This document shows, piece after piece, positions 23,801 through 35,605 of a DNA stretch of 64,000 nucleotides. How positions within the stretch are numbered: the stretch's first letter is position 1; every line of letters starts with the position of its first letter. The translations under genes and the position numbers were made by a program. The DNA comes from Xylogone sp. PMI_703. Lineage: Eukaryota; Ascomycota; Leotiomycetes. A model generated the notes under the pieces. The model made no database searches, was not told the origin of the DNA, and saw nothing but the letters and a program-made list of their open reading frames with translations. The DNA lies in assembly GCA_021399445.1 (NCBI GenBank), contig JAJTUQ010000006.1:3658001-3722000 (forward strand). The letters are read 5' to 3'.

Positions 23801-26070
23801 GTTCTGACGAATACTTTTTCCTTTATTAATGAGCTGTCGACTATTCATAAAGGTTAATTATAAACTTCAGTTTATATGTTTATCATCTTAGTGGCTTATG
23901 ACAAGATTAGGTTAATCTGGCTTCTCAAATCTATTAAAGCTTTAAAGTTTTTATTGCTAAACTTAACATTTAATTAAATAATTTCTTCTTCGTTAGCCAT
24001 AAATATATCAAAAACAAATTTTATATTAAATTCCTCTTCTTGAGTTATCTGAGGTAATACCCTCTTTGTTCTAGGCTTTCTCAGGTTAAACAGGTTGTCG
24101 ACATACTTCTTAGAGAATATCCATTCATCGTTAAACTTATAATAATAACTTATTTTATAGCTATAATATTACTCTTAATACTTTGTATAGAAAATTGTTT
24201 TTTGATATACTTCTTTTTTAGCCTAGTATATCTTCTCTTGGTCTTTATAATACATAACTTAAGCATAAGAGTCTTGTCAGAGTAGTTATATATTTTCCCC
24301 TAAAGAGTAAAATATTAGGTTATTATAGTATAATCTGTTGATAACGATTTTTTCGAAGTTAAATTATACAATCTTAATTATTATTCTTAATTTTTATATT
24401 TTATACTAAAAAAGTTTATCTTATTAAAATAATATATCCTAAAAAATATTTCTTTTGATTAATCTCTAAGTTTTTATATAACTTCTGTCAAAGTGAAAAG
24501 TTATTCTAATTAATATTATTTTTATTTTTATTTATAACTTATTTGTTTAATAAAGTTAAACAATAAAATCCTTTTACTTTACATGGTTAAAGAACTCAGA
24601 ACCTTAGAAAATTTTCCGAAAGGATTTCTTTACCATTCTTTGGTTAAGTTTTAATATCTTAAGTATTATATATAGAGAATATATTAATGAAATTTTAGTA
24701 TATCCTTTTTCTTTCGGGGATTCTTAGTTAACTTAATTAAAATTATCTTGAAACTCTTCTTAGATTATTAGTTCTTCTTTAACTTGTCCTGGGAGAAATA
24801 GGTCCAGTAAGTCAGTAATGTTTTAATATTCTTCTGGAGAGAAGTTATCGAGGTTAATAGTTTCTAGGTTTTGTTTCTTCACTTTTTCTATAATAAACAT
24901 TAATATGTTTAACTCATTAATAGTAAAAGAAAAGATTCCTGAAGATATTATGTTCTTGGCATTATAGTAGACTTCTGTTGTAAGGTCTTCTGTAGGAAAA
25001 ATTCGTAAGATCTGGTTCATGGACTAATCTTTAATGTCTTTTAGTAACTTGTCAAAGTCATTCTATCTTATCAATAAGACGTTATCCGAATCGTAAGATT
25101 TATAATCTTCGGCCAAGGATATTATAAACATAGTTTTGGCTTCTTTTGGCTTTCTTTTGTCCTTATTATTATGTTCTTGAGTAATATGTCTGGCTTGTTT
25201 ATACTTGTAACAAATTTTTTTTTCTCTTTTTTCTTTGTATTACTCAAGAGTTAAGTTATATTTGTTTTTTCCTTTAGGTAATTTTTTGTTATAGTTCTTG
25301 AGACTTTATCTTCTTTTTCTTGTGATCTTATCGAGGTTTATTAGATCCCCTTGATCATTGACGTAATCTTTTCGTTTATTTGTCTATGAGGAGTAAAGAA
25401 TTTTTCTTTTCTTTTCTATGTATTATTTATATTAAAAATTGTTAATTTTCTTGACTTTTTTCATCTGTTTGATTAACGTATCCGGGCAAGGTCTGATATA
25501 AGCTAATTCGTCCTTAACGGATTTCTTCAATTTTTGGCGATACTAGAACATCAACGTTTTATCCTTTTAGTTAGTCATATTGCTTAATTGTCGGAATTTA
25601 GTGTTATAAGCAGAAATAAAGTTAGTCTGTTTCAAGGTGTATAATTACTGTTTTACTTTATTTATTTCATGAGGATCTCCGAAGACTTTTTCCATTTTCT
25701 TTTAAAGCTCTTGAAGAATACAAACAAGTTAATGATATCTTGTTATTTTTTTTTATCTTTTTTGGTAAAGTTCTCGAAATTCTTTATATATAGCAAAACT
25801 TATTGTAACATTTCTCTTTCTAGGTAAGTAAACAGTTATATAATCTGTTAAAAGTCATTTTGAAATTTGTCCTTATACAGATTTAAATATAAATAAGTTC
25901 AGAATTTGAAAAGTTTTAACTTAAACCTGTCTCCTTTAAAATTTTTGATTTTTCTTAGGTCTAGCTTTCTTTTAATGAAGTTGGTCGTCGAGTTAAGGCT
26001 AGTCTCGGGGGCATAAGGGTTTTGTTGTAAAAATGAATTTTTGGCTATAGTATTTTCAAGTTTAAAAGTA
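20900..26070 (-). pseudogene. Decayed gag-pol of inner retroelement
   Basis: Readable remnants on the minus strand, in gypsy order: a gag piece at 24823-25020 (65 codons), a knuckle-like CYKYKQARHITQEH near 25160-25210, and the reverse-transcriptase box VIVYLDNILIYSK near 22955-23015. Sequence beyond 22.2 kb toward the low-coordinate LTR should be RNase H and integrase, but stops dominate. The element is non-autonomous now. Confidence 0.75.
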
Positions 26071-26077
26071 CTCAAAG

Positions 26078-26683
26078 TGTAATATTTTTACAAAAGTTTA
26101 GGATTATTTATCATTTAAATGATAAATGAAGGTAAAAGGCAAGAGAATAATTTTACGATAGTTTAGGATAGTTATTATAAAATGTAGATATACTGTAAAT
26201 CAATTGAGTTGAGTATATAGCTCTTATTTACTGTGAAACTATTTATTTATAGAGTGAACAAACCTTAGGATCAGATGGATCAGTTCGAGCTCAACTGATC
26301 ATGGAATCAGTACGATCAGTACTAATCTTTCTGATCCTTCTGGGTTATGTCGATCAGTACTGATCTGACTAATCGTCTTAACTAATCTAGATACTCACTT
26401 AATTACTAGTACTAACTTTTTGTACATATAAGCAAATCATTAACATAAGTGGAAAGGTAGTACTATTTCTCCGATAGTACTACTACCTAGCTTGTACAAC
26501 CTTTTCTATAGTACTAATGTTGAACTTGTACTATCCTTTCGCTAGTACTAATAATATGATAATACTAGTAATACCATAACCAGGACTTTGATAACCGTCT
26601 TATCTTATACTTATTTAACTAAGGTGACAGCTATAGAAGCCCTATAATCAGGTCGCTTGTCACAACCTTGCAGGGTTATGACA
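26078..26683 (-). repeat. 5' LTR of inner retroelement
   Basis: 606 bp, partner of 19390-19995 and better preserved. It has the same GATCAGTAC-rich centre (around 26310-26370). Confidence 0.85.
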
Positions 26684-29180
26684 GTTTGTTCAAAGTATTG
26701 ACTTTAGTATTCTCTGATCCTTAGACATAGCGAATCCTGAAATTATATTATATTAACGTTTTATATTATTATACTTATTTATTGTTAAAATCTTTAGTAA
26801 TCATAAAAATTATTAAATTCTTATAGTCTGATAGAATCTTAAATAAATATTTAGTATTATATAAGTAAACTTTTTAATATTTATAATAATTTACAATAAT
26901 CAAGAATTCCTTCTCGTAAATATCATAATTTAATTTTATTAGAATAAATTTCTGAGAGTAGAAGACTACTAGCCTCTAATATCTTTTGTTATCTCTTTAT
27001 GACAAGACTTTATTTAATACTTTATTTAAGATGTCTGTTTCTAGTAAATATGATTTCTTGAGATTAATATAAATTAGTATTTAATTTTCATTAAACTAAT
27101 CTTTAACCTTTTGGAAAGTTTTCTCTTGTCTCTTTTCCTAAACGAAGGATATATTTTTCTTTATTAATTTTGTTAATAGGCTGGCTATCTTTGAGTAAGT
27201 TGTTATATAACATTTATAGTAATTAATAAGTCTATTAAATTATTAGACTTTTTTGACTATTCTTGGAGTAAGTTATTCTTTAATAACTTTTACTTTTTCT
27301 AGGTCTATTCAGAATTCTTTGTCTAAAATTATTTTATTTAAAAACTTTATTTTTGTTGTATTAAACTGATATTTAGTTAACTTATACTTTATGTTATTAT
27401 TGATTAATGTTTTAAGTATAACATAAACATATTATTTGTATTTTTTTAATATTTTAGAATAAATCAAAATATTATCTAAATACATTATTACAAAGTAATC
27501 TAAATATAGTCTTAAAATTATATTATTTACTTTCTGTATAATTGTTAGTATATTCGTCAGACCAAAAAGTATAATTAATGATTTATAAAATCTATATTTA
27601 GTTTAAATAATAATGTATTATTTATGTTTTTCTTTGATTTTTATTAAGTTAAACTCTGTAATAAAGTCTAATTTCGTGAAATATTTTGCTTTAATAAGTA
27701 TATTTTGTATATTATTAATATGAAATAATAAATATTTGTTATTTATGGTTTTACTGTTTAAATTTCTGTAATCTTTATATAATCTTCCCTGGGAGTCATC
27801 TGGTTTTAGTGTTTATATCAATAATGTTCTTTACAAAGAGTTTGACTCCTTATAGAAATTCTTTACAATTTGTTCATCTAGTCATTTTCTCAGGATTTTA
27901 TCTTTGGTGAGATTTGTTTTATAAATAAATTTATAAGAAAATATTATATTTTTCTGGAGAATAATTTCGTAGTCTTAGTCTTTATGTAAAAGTAAAGTTA
28001 TATTCTTTGGTTATAGAGTGAATAACTTATAATAGTCTTGATATTTCTCCGGGAGAGTGTTTAATTTATTCTAGAAGTTATCTTGAGTAAGTTTAATAGT
28101 AAAAACATTTTGTGTAGGCTATTCCTTTGGTTTAATATTACAATAATATTTAAATATTAATTTCTTTATTTTCTAGTTAATATTTAGATTATAGAATTTT
28201 AACCAAAATTATCTTAAGATAATATTTTCTTTTCTAAAGAAAAAAACCTTAAACCAGATTTGTTTTTGGTAATTTCCAATCTTTATAGTAAGAAGTTTAG
28301 TTCTAGTAAACACTTCTTCTTTTACTAATAAACTATCAGTTATTCGTAAAGGCTAATAATAAACTTCAGTCTGTATGTTTATGATTTTAATAATTTATGG
28401 CAAGATTAAATTAATTTGGCTTCTTGAATTTACTAAAGTTTTAAGGTTTCTGTTATTAAACTTAATATTTAACTAGATAACCTCTTTTTCTTTAGCTATA
28501 AATATATTAGAAATGAATTCCATATTGAATTCCTCTTCTTGGGTTATCTAAAGTAATGTCCTCTTTGCCTTAAGCTTTCTTAGGTTAAATAAGTTGTTAA
28601 TATGTTTTTTAAAGAATATTTATTTGTTGTTAAACTTATAATAATAGCTTATCTTATAATTATAACATTATTTTTAATGTTTTGTATAGAAAACTATTTT
28701 CGATATATTTCTTTCTTAGCTTAATATATTTTTTCTTAATCTTTATGATATATAACCTAAATATAAGAGTCTTGTTGGAGTAATTATATGTTTTCTTCCA
28801 GAGAGTAAAGTACTAGGTTATCATGGTATAATTTATTAATAATAATTTTTTCGAAATTAGATTATATGACCTTAACTATTATTCTTAATTTTTATATTCT
28901 ATACTAAAGAAACTTATCTTATTAAAGTAATATATTCTAAAAAATATTTCTTTTGATTAATTTTTAGGTTTTTATATAATTTTCATCAAGGTGAAAAGTT
29001 ATTTTAATTAATATTATTCTTTTATTTATTTATGGTTTATTTGTTTAATAAGGTTAAACGATAAAATCTTCTTACTTTATATAATTAAAAAGTTTAGAAC
29101 TTTAGAAAACTTTCCAAAAAGATTTCTTTATTATTTTTTGGTTAGGTTCTAATACTTTGAATATTATATATGAAGAATAC

Positions 29181-29395
29181 TGTGGTAGGGAAAACATTAT
29201 ACGGCACGTGCGTAGCACGTGTACGTGCGGCGTATCATGTGACCTGTACGTAGTATATAGAGCACGGTTCTTACAACCGTACAACAATCAACCACCTTCA
29301 CTCCTATTCTACCAGACCTTGCCTTCTGATTGGTCAGTTGTATTGTATTACTGTATATACTACCCCAACACCTCTTAGCACCTCTCTCTTCCACA
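29181..29395. mobile_element. 215-bp solo-LTR-like insertion, not AT-mutated
   Basis: An island of normal base composition inside the degraded outer element. It begins TGTGGTAGGG and ends CTTCCACA, so the ends form a TGTGG/CCACA inverted repeat. ATAC is found on both sides (29177-29180 and 29396-29399). The inner element at 24.67-24.70 kb shows the empty site. It contains TGATTGGTCAG (a CCAAT-type box) and TATATAC near its right end, as LTR promoters do. A solo LTR is most likely; a SINE-like or MITE-like element is an alternative. It must have inserted after the surrounding RIP. Confidence 0.72.
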
Positions 29396-30807
29396 ATACA
29401 TTAGTGAAATCCTAGTATATTCCTTTCCTTTTAGTAAGTCTTATAATAAAATACTGAATACTAGTTTAGTGATATCTGTTTTAATCTTATCCTGATAAAA
29501 ACCTTCATAAGTTATTAATACTTTATTAACCTTCAGTAAGTTAACTATGTCCTAATATTCCTCAAGGAGAAAATTATCAAGGTAAGCTACTTCTAAGTTT
29601 TGTTGCTCTACTTCTTCTATAGTTAATATTAACATATCTAGTTCACTTACAGTAAGAGAAAAGATGCCTGAAGATGTTTGACTTCTTGTTTTATGATAAA
29701 CTTCTTCTGTAAAGTCTTCTGTTGAAAAGATTCACAAAATCTGGTTTACTGTCTAATTCCTAAAGTCTTCCGGTAGTTCATCAATGTTACTTTAATCTAT
29801 TGATAAGACGTCACCTGAACTGTAAGATTTATTATCTTTGGCCAAGGATATTATAAACATTATCTTAATCTTTTTTAGTTTTCCTTTATCTTTGTTATTA
29901 TGTTCCTGGGCAGTATATTTAGTTTGTCCATACTTATAATAAAGTTTTTTTTCTTTCTTTTCTTTATATTGTTCAAAAGTTAAGTTATATTTGTTTTTTC
30001 TTTTTAATAATCTTTTGTTACAATTCTTTAGACTTTGTCTTTTTCTTCCTGTGATTCTATCGAGGTTCATTAAGTCTTTTTGATCATTAACATAATTTTT
30101 TCATTTATTTGTTTATAAAGAATAAAGAATTCTTTCTTTCTTTTCTATATATTATTTGTATTAAAAATTATTAATCTTTTTAACTTCTTTTATTTACTTA
30201 ATTAATGTATTTAAGCAAAGTCTAATATAAGTTAATTTGTCTTTAACAGATTTCTTTAACTTCTGATAATATTAAAATATTAATATTTTATTTTTTTAAT
30301 TAGTTATATTGTTTAATTATCAGAATTTAATATTATAAATAAAAGTAAAGTTAATCTGTTTCAAGGTATATAGTTGCTGTTTTACTTTGTCCGTCTTATA
30401 AGAATCCTTGAAAACTCTTTTTATTTTTTCTTCAAAACTCTTGAAGGATATAAATAAGTTAATAATATTTTATTATTTCTTTTTATCTTTTTCAGTAAAA
30501 TTCTCGAAGTTTTTTATATATAGTAAAGTTTATTATAATATTTCTCTTTCCAGATAAATGAATAATCACATAATCTGTTGAAAGTTATTTTAAAACTTAT
30601 CTTTATATAAATTTAAATATAAATAAATTCGAAACTTGAAAAGTTTTAACTTAGACTTGTTTTCTTTAAAGCTTTTGATTTTTCTTAAGTTTAGCTTTCT
30701 TTTGATGAAGTTAGTCATTGAGTTAAAGTTAGTCTTAGAGACTTAAAAATTTTGTTATAAAGATGAGTCTTTGGCTATGATATTTTCGAGTTTCAAGGTG
30801 CTCAAAG

Positions 30808-31429
30808 TGTAACATTTTTACAAAGGTTTGGGGTTATCTATTACTCAAATAATAGATAAAGATAAAGGGCAAGAGAATAGCTTCACAAGGCTTAGGGTAG
30901 TTATTATGAAATGTAGGTATACTGTAAATCAATTGAGTTAAGCACAAAACTCTTATCTACTATAAAACTATTTACTTATATAATATATGTTAATGACTAA
31001 ATCCGCCTGGATCTCTATAGTCCTGGATTTAAGAGATCTCATCTGGTCCTGGATCCAAGGGATCTTATTTAGTCTTATTTGTTATATACTTACTTATTTG
31101 TTAGTACTAGTTTTCTGTACATATAAGTAAATAACTAGCATAAGTAGAAAAGTAATATTATTTTCCTGATAGTATTATTATTTAGTTAATATAACCAAAG
31201 AGTTAGTATTATAATTTCGATAATATTATTCTTTAATTTGTATAACTCTTTTTATAACATTAATGTTGAACTTGTACTATCCTTTCATTAGTATTAGTAA
31301 TGTAATAATACTAATGATATTATAACCAAGTCCCTGATAGCTATTTTAATTTATACTTATTTAACTGAAGTAACAGTTATAAAGGCCTTATACTCAGGTT
31401 GCTTGTCACAACTCTACAGGGTCATGACA
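30808..31429 (-). repeat. 5' LTR of outer retroelement
   Basis: 622 bp, less AT-mutated than its partner and followed directly by the TTCTT duplication. On the minus strand it is the upstream LTR. The bases just inside it read CTTTGAGCACCTTGAAACTC, which does not start with the TGG typical of tRNA primer sites. Confidence 0.85.
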
Positions 31430-31434
31430 TTCTT

Positions 31435-32022
31435 AAAGTCAAAAATACTTTTTATAGTAAGTCATTTAATCTTAAATATTCTTATAATATATAAAGGTAT
31501 TTGATATATACAAAAGTTATATATATATAACTTTTTCTTCATTAAGTTATAATACATTATAAATGTTAATTATAAGCTTTTAGCCAAATTTAGTATTATT
31601 CAATACTTTAATAGAGGTTTAGTCAAAGTTCTAAAGTTACAGAAAAAGAAGAATATATACTTTTAACGGCTTAATCTTTACGGAGAGAAAGTAAGTAAGG
31701 CTTAGTAGTTTAGTATAGAGAAAGTCTTGAAAGCTAAAACTTTATTAGTTAAAAAAGAGACTCAGGAAGAAGCCAAAAAAGAAGTTATAATAACTAAGAA
31801 GTTAATTACAAAGAATAAATACAAATAATTAAAAGTAAAAAGAGTTAAAAAACAATTAAAGCAATAACTAGTTAAAGAGCAAAAAGAGAAAAAAGCTTTA
31901 CTGAAAAAATAAGCTAAAGAATAAACACAAATGCAGAAAGCCTTGGAAAAGCAGTTCTTGGCTACTCAAAAGAAAGCTAAGAAAGCTTTTACATGCAGGA
32001 AAGCTGTACCAAAAGCTTCTTA
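31435..32022 (+). pseudogene. Pogo-type transposase, C-terminal remnant
   Basis: This is the continuation of the transposase after the retroelement insertion. The plus strand is rich in Lys, Glu and Ala codons with scattered TAA/TAG stops (for example around 31740-32020). This matches the charged coiled-coil tail of Fot1-like transposases, and the frame ends near 32022 about 210 bp before the right inverted repeat. Assignment rests on position and composition more than on motifs. Confidence 0.6.
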
Positions 32023-32231
32023 AGTGAGTATTATAGTATAGTTCATGCAAGTAAGGTATAAAGGCAATTTTCGTTGTAAGAATAATTTCGCCACATTGTT
32101 ATACAATAACTAATATCTCAAGAGTGTATTATATTCTACACATTGTAATATAGTTAATTTATTAATTTCGATTCAATTGGAGCTTTTGTTGTTAAGATAT
32201 AATACTTGGAAGTGTGGTGATGTTCATTCCG

Positions 32232-32277
32232 AAAGTGGGAAAGTTGCCCGGAGTAGGAGTTATCCCGGGATCACGTG
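32232..32277 (-). repeat. Right terminal inverted repeat of pogo-like element
   Basis: 46 bp, followed by TA at 32278-32279. It is the partner of 15278-15323. Confidence 0.92.
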
Positions 32278-33146
32278 TATGTTAGTCCAACCGAAATTGG
32301 TGCCTCTGGATTACTAGATATAGATAAGTCTGTCGTTCAGGGATAAATCCCCTGCTAGCACTATACAAACAATCTACCCGTTATACAGTACTCCCGTAAA
32401 ACAATCCACTACCGTAAATCTGCAGAGCTACGTAAACAGGCCTCTTTCTCTAGGAGTGATACGTCTCTATGTGTTTATAAGTTTTGATGTGTAACTTGTG
32501 TGTGTTTCCTGTAGAAAGGAGAAGAGAAAATGGGGTATTGTAGGAGGACGCGGTAAATAGTCATGAGACGACGCCAAGGCGCTAAAATTCTACGTGCTAA
32601 AGGCCGCCTATAATCCTAGTGAGCTCAGCGTATTGATACCCTATGAGACGCTATAATTACAGGGTATTTCAGGCTGTCAGCCTCTAAAAACAAACACATA
32701 TTGCGTAGTCTTGTGGCACGTGCACCCAAAGAGTCGTCTGAGACGACTCGTCCGTATCAACTTCTCCGATTACAGAAAAAGGAGTGGAGAAAGGTGATTG
32801 ACTCCTCATCTCCGCGCCTAGTTCCAAATACGTTTACTCATAACGGCAGTACGAAATCTCATTCGGAAAAGCTGCACTATATTTCCGCGGAAGCGATGAA
32901 GTGGAGATATGCGGAAAATACGATTCTTGTTAATAAATGTGCCCTTTTCAGTATAGGATCATCTTTCCGATGAACCCGAAATCCATCAATACTTAGGTTC
33001 ACAAAGCGACTTAAATCGGCCTGGTCCGCTCCCTCTTCTTTATCATTTCTTGCCAGAGAATTTCTTTTCGCCAACTCTGAAAAGTAGATTTTTCACTAGG
33101 AAGCAAAAGAGACATAACTGAAGGGGCAGGATATATAACTAGGACC
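32278..33146. other. Intergenic stretch between transposon and monooxygenase
   Basis: Base composition returns to normal immediately after the transposon. The frame at 32701-32973 starts with TTG and has no recognisable domain. The final 150 bp presumably hold the promoter of the monooxygenase gene. Confidence 0.5.
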
Positions 33147-35605
33147 ATGACCGATTCGGATAATGTCACATCGGTTAGGGGGAGAGGCAACGGAGCTGTG
33201 CCAACATCAGCATCAGGAGCCTTCAATATGGATTCCAGCGGCAAGCGGAAATGGATAGGACCAAATAAGGACTATGAGGTGCCAATGATAACACTAAACG
33301 ATTCAGCTAATCGGCCACTGAGGGTCATAACCATTGGAGCAGGCGTTTCTGGGATTATGATGGCGTATAAAATCCAGGAAATGGTAGAGAATGTTGAGCA
33401 TGTCATTTACGAGAGAAATGCCTCACTGGGCGGTACCTGGTATGAAAATCGATATCCAGGGTATGTTTGATGCATCTCGCGTATGAAGTATTGGCTAACA
33501 TGGTATTTAGATGTGCGTAAGTAGACACGAAATCCACCATATTAGAATGATTTACGTGGACCTAGTCGAGGTAAACTTCAACTAATATGTACTTATAGAT
33601 GTGACGTGCCATCGCATGGTTACACGTATCCTTGGGCGCCATATCCAGAATGGCCCAGGTTCTTGTCTCATTCAAAGGATATATTGGAATACCTGAACTT
33701 TGTAGCTGATACGCTTGAATTAAAGAAATATATTAACGTGAATTGCCAAGTTGCTGAAGCACGTTGGGATGAGGATCGCGGCAAATGGCGGGTAAAAATC
33801 CAACGAGTGGAGCCCAAAAGAGATTGGTCATCCACAGAGCCGCTCAAGGTTCTGAGTGAGTTCTGGGATGAGGCCGATTTACTTCTCCACGCAACAGGAA
33901 TTTTGAACCGCTGGGACTATCCGAAGATACCAGGTCTTGATAAGTTCAAAGGCCGTGTGGTCCACACCGCTGGCTGGCCGGATGACTTTGGTGAGGACAA
34001 ATGGAAAGACCAGCGCGTGGTGGTGATTGGAAGCGGTGCAAGCTCTGTCCAGACCGTCCCCGCAATGCAAGTAAGTTATAGGATGCAATGTTCCTCTTCC
34101 TGAATATTGGTAGGATGCTCCAGACAAGATTGACTAACTCATAAATAGCCTCATGTGGGACACATGGATGTATTTGTGCGGACAGGTGTTTGGTTCGTAC
34201 AGATCCTAGACAACTTCGGTAACAATCACGAATGTAAGATTATAGTTATTCCTACAAATATGTTGTGAGGATGTTGGCTTATGCAATGTGTTTTGCAGAT
34301 AGCGAGGAGGAGAGAGAGGTCTTTCGTAGGGATCCGGCGAAGTTGGTTGCTCATATCAAGGAGATGGAAAACGGCTTTAACAGCCGGTTTGATCATAATA
34401 TAGTCGGTCACCCCGAGCAACTTGCATTTCAAGAGACTGTAACAGCCAGGATGAGGGAGTACGTCAAAGACGACAAATTGTTCAAAGGTTTGCTTGGCAG
34501 TCTCCCGAGACCAGCTATATTTTGCTGACCACACTAGGTATATTGCCCGACTTCCCCGTAAATTGTAGGCGTATGACTCCGGGGGACCCATATATGCATG
34601 CCATTCAACAGCCGAATGTCGATGTTCATTTTACTGGGGTCGAATGTGTCACAGATCACAGTGTCATTGGAGTGGATGGTGTCGAAGTCGAATGCGACAT
34701 AATTGTGTGCGCAACCGGGTTCGATACCACCTGGCGGCCACGTTTCCCAGTTATCGGGCGGGATGGAACCAACTTGCAAGACATGTGGAAGGATGCTGCT
34801 GAAGCCTATTTTGGACTTGCATGCCCGGAGATGCCAAATTGGATTACCTTCCTAGGACCGAACTGGTACGTAAACTTCTTGTCCCCCGAATTCCGCTCGT
34901 CACAGATTTTACAAAATACAAAAGAAGTCAGAAGTCTGTTCGGCTGATTAATATTAGGCCAGTTGCCGCAGGGAGCATCATGGGTGCTTTGGACGCCAAT
35001 GGTGATTACGCTATAAAATGCATTAAAAAGATGCAAAAAGAAATGATCAAGAGTTTCTGTCCGAAACAGAGTAATGCTGATCTTTACAACGAACATACAC
35101 AAACCTGGGCTACAAAGGTGGTCTGGGGGCAGGACTGCCGTTCATGGTATGGCATGACAAACACAGATGTGATTGATTGCATACTAATTGATGTTTAGGT
35201 ATAAAGACAGCGAGACTGGTCGTTTACGGTAAGTGAAATCTTTGTGGACGTAATGGTCGTTGTCTAATGTTTCTTTCCCATAGTGCCGTATATGCAGGCT
35301 CAGTTATGCACTATCGCGAAATGATTGAGCAGCCTAGATGGGAAGATATGGACATCAAGTACATCAATGTAAGTTCCCCACTGGATAGCCTGCTTGACAC
35401 TTTTCTGGAAAACATACTGATATCAAGTTGAATTTTTTAGAGCCAAAATAAGTATGCCTTTATGGGCATTGGCCGACATATGGTCCAGAGCGAGAAAGGT
35501 AAAAGACTTGGGCTTGACCCTTCTCCATACACCAGTCTCGATAGGGTAGATCCCCGCATTTTACAGTTGATACAAAGGGGTGAGGGTAAAGTAATAACTA
35601 GATAG
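33147..35605 (+). CDS. Baeyer-Villiger-type FAD monooxygenase
   Basis: Flavin- and NADPH-dependent enzyme that inserts oxygen next to a ketone, common in fungal secondary metabolism. Ten exons give 620 residues: 33147-33460, 33511-33516, 33599-34070, 34149-34233, 34299-34487, 34538-34865, 34958-35146, 35199-35228, 35284-35368 and 35441-35605. Exon 2 is a 6-nt microexon (ATGTGC) that completes the conserved YPGCACDVPSH stretch. Other motifs are the FAD-binding GAGVSG (64-69), the type I fingerprint [12 protein letters not shown] (223-234, FxGxxxHTxxWP), the NADPH-binding GSGASS (251-256), and CATGFDT with [10 protein letters not shown] in the C-terminal half. Length and order are normal and no damage is seen. 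The substrate is unknown; no polyketide or terpene synthase is in the window. The regulator at 37427 is the closest candidate controller. Confidence 0.93.

Larger units (their letters stand above)
19390..26683 (-). mobile_element. Inner LTR retrotransposon, sister family of the outer one
   Basis: Two 606-bp direct repeats (19390-19995 and 26078-26683) begin TGTAAT and end TGACA. The flanking 5 bp are ATTTG and GTTTG, a target duplication with one G/A change. Joining the flanks restores outer-element sequence that matches the inner element's own interior at 22.2 kb. The coding direction is minus, as in the outer element. It has an opened zinc knuckle near 25.2 kb, a reverse-transcriptase box near 23.0 kb, and a purine tract (AAGAAAGGGATAA on the minus strand) next to the low-coordinate LTR. 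It is less AT-mutated than its host, consistent with later arrival. Confidence 0.88.
18100..30800 (-). pseudogene. Decayed gag-pol of outer retroelement
   Basis: Only fragments are readable. The longest is 29792-30070, 92 codons, with an opened zinc knuckle (YYKYGQTKYTAQEH, from an expected CxxCxxxxHxxxxC) and a basic stretch. Near 27452-27510 the minus strand reads VIMYLDNILIYSK, the reverse-transcriptase active-site box (normally YLDD). Everything else is full of stops. The span is interrupted by the inner element between 19390 and 26683. Confidence 0.75.
16588..31429 (-). mobile_element. Outer LTR retrotransposon, Ty3/gypsy-like, RIP-degraded
   Basis: Two 622-bp direct repeats (16588-17209 and 30808-31429) begin TGTAAC and end TGACA (or the mutated TGATA). 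They are flanked by a perfect 5-bp duplication TTCTT (16583-16587 and 31430-31434). Coding direction is minus: a gag zinc-knuckle remnant lies near 29.9 kb, a reverse-transcriptase YLDN segment near 27.5 kb, and a purine tract abuts the low-coordinate LTR. Integrase-like sequence would lie at 18-19 kb, giving the gypsy order, but it is too degraded to prove. The element contains the inner retroelement (19390-26683) and the insertion at 29181-29395. Confidence 0.88.
15278..32277. mobile_element. Pogo/Fot1-like DNA transposon carrying nested retroelements
   Basis: The two ends are 46-bp inverted repeats (15278-15323 and 32232-32277) that match at 45 of 46 positions and start CACGTGATCCCGGG. They are flanked by TA on both sides, the target duplication of the Tc1/mariner-pogo superfamily. 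Inside the left end is the N-terminal helix-turn-helix part of a pogo-type transposase (15356 onward); inside the right end is a Lys/Glu-rich C-terminal remnant. Removing the 14,842-bp retroelement and its 5-bp duplication leaves about 2.15 kb, the normal size for Fot1-like elements. This element therefore arrived first and was later split by the retrotransposon. Confidence 0.9.

Noticed and set aside
29102..29394. Frames across the non-AT-rich island
   Set aside because: They span the boundary between degraded DNA and the LTR-like insertion, so they cannot be ancestral genes.
16588..31429. Plus-strand small frames as fungal genes (for example 17709-18093, 20489-20894)
   Set aside because: They are out-of-frame readings within the antisense accessory frame or AT-rich DNA of RIP-mutated retroelements.
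32701..32973. 90-codon frame between the transposon and the monooxygenase
   Set aside because: It starts with TTG, has no motif and is matched by an equally long frame on the other strand.
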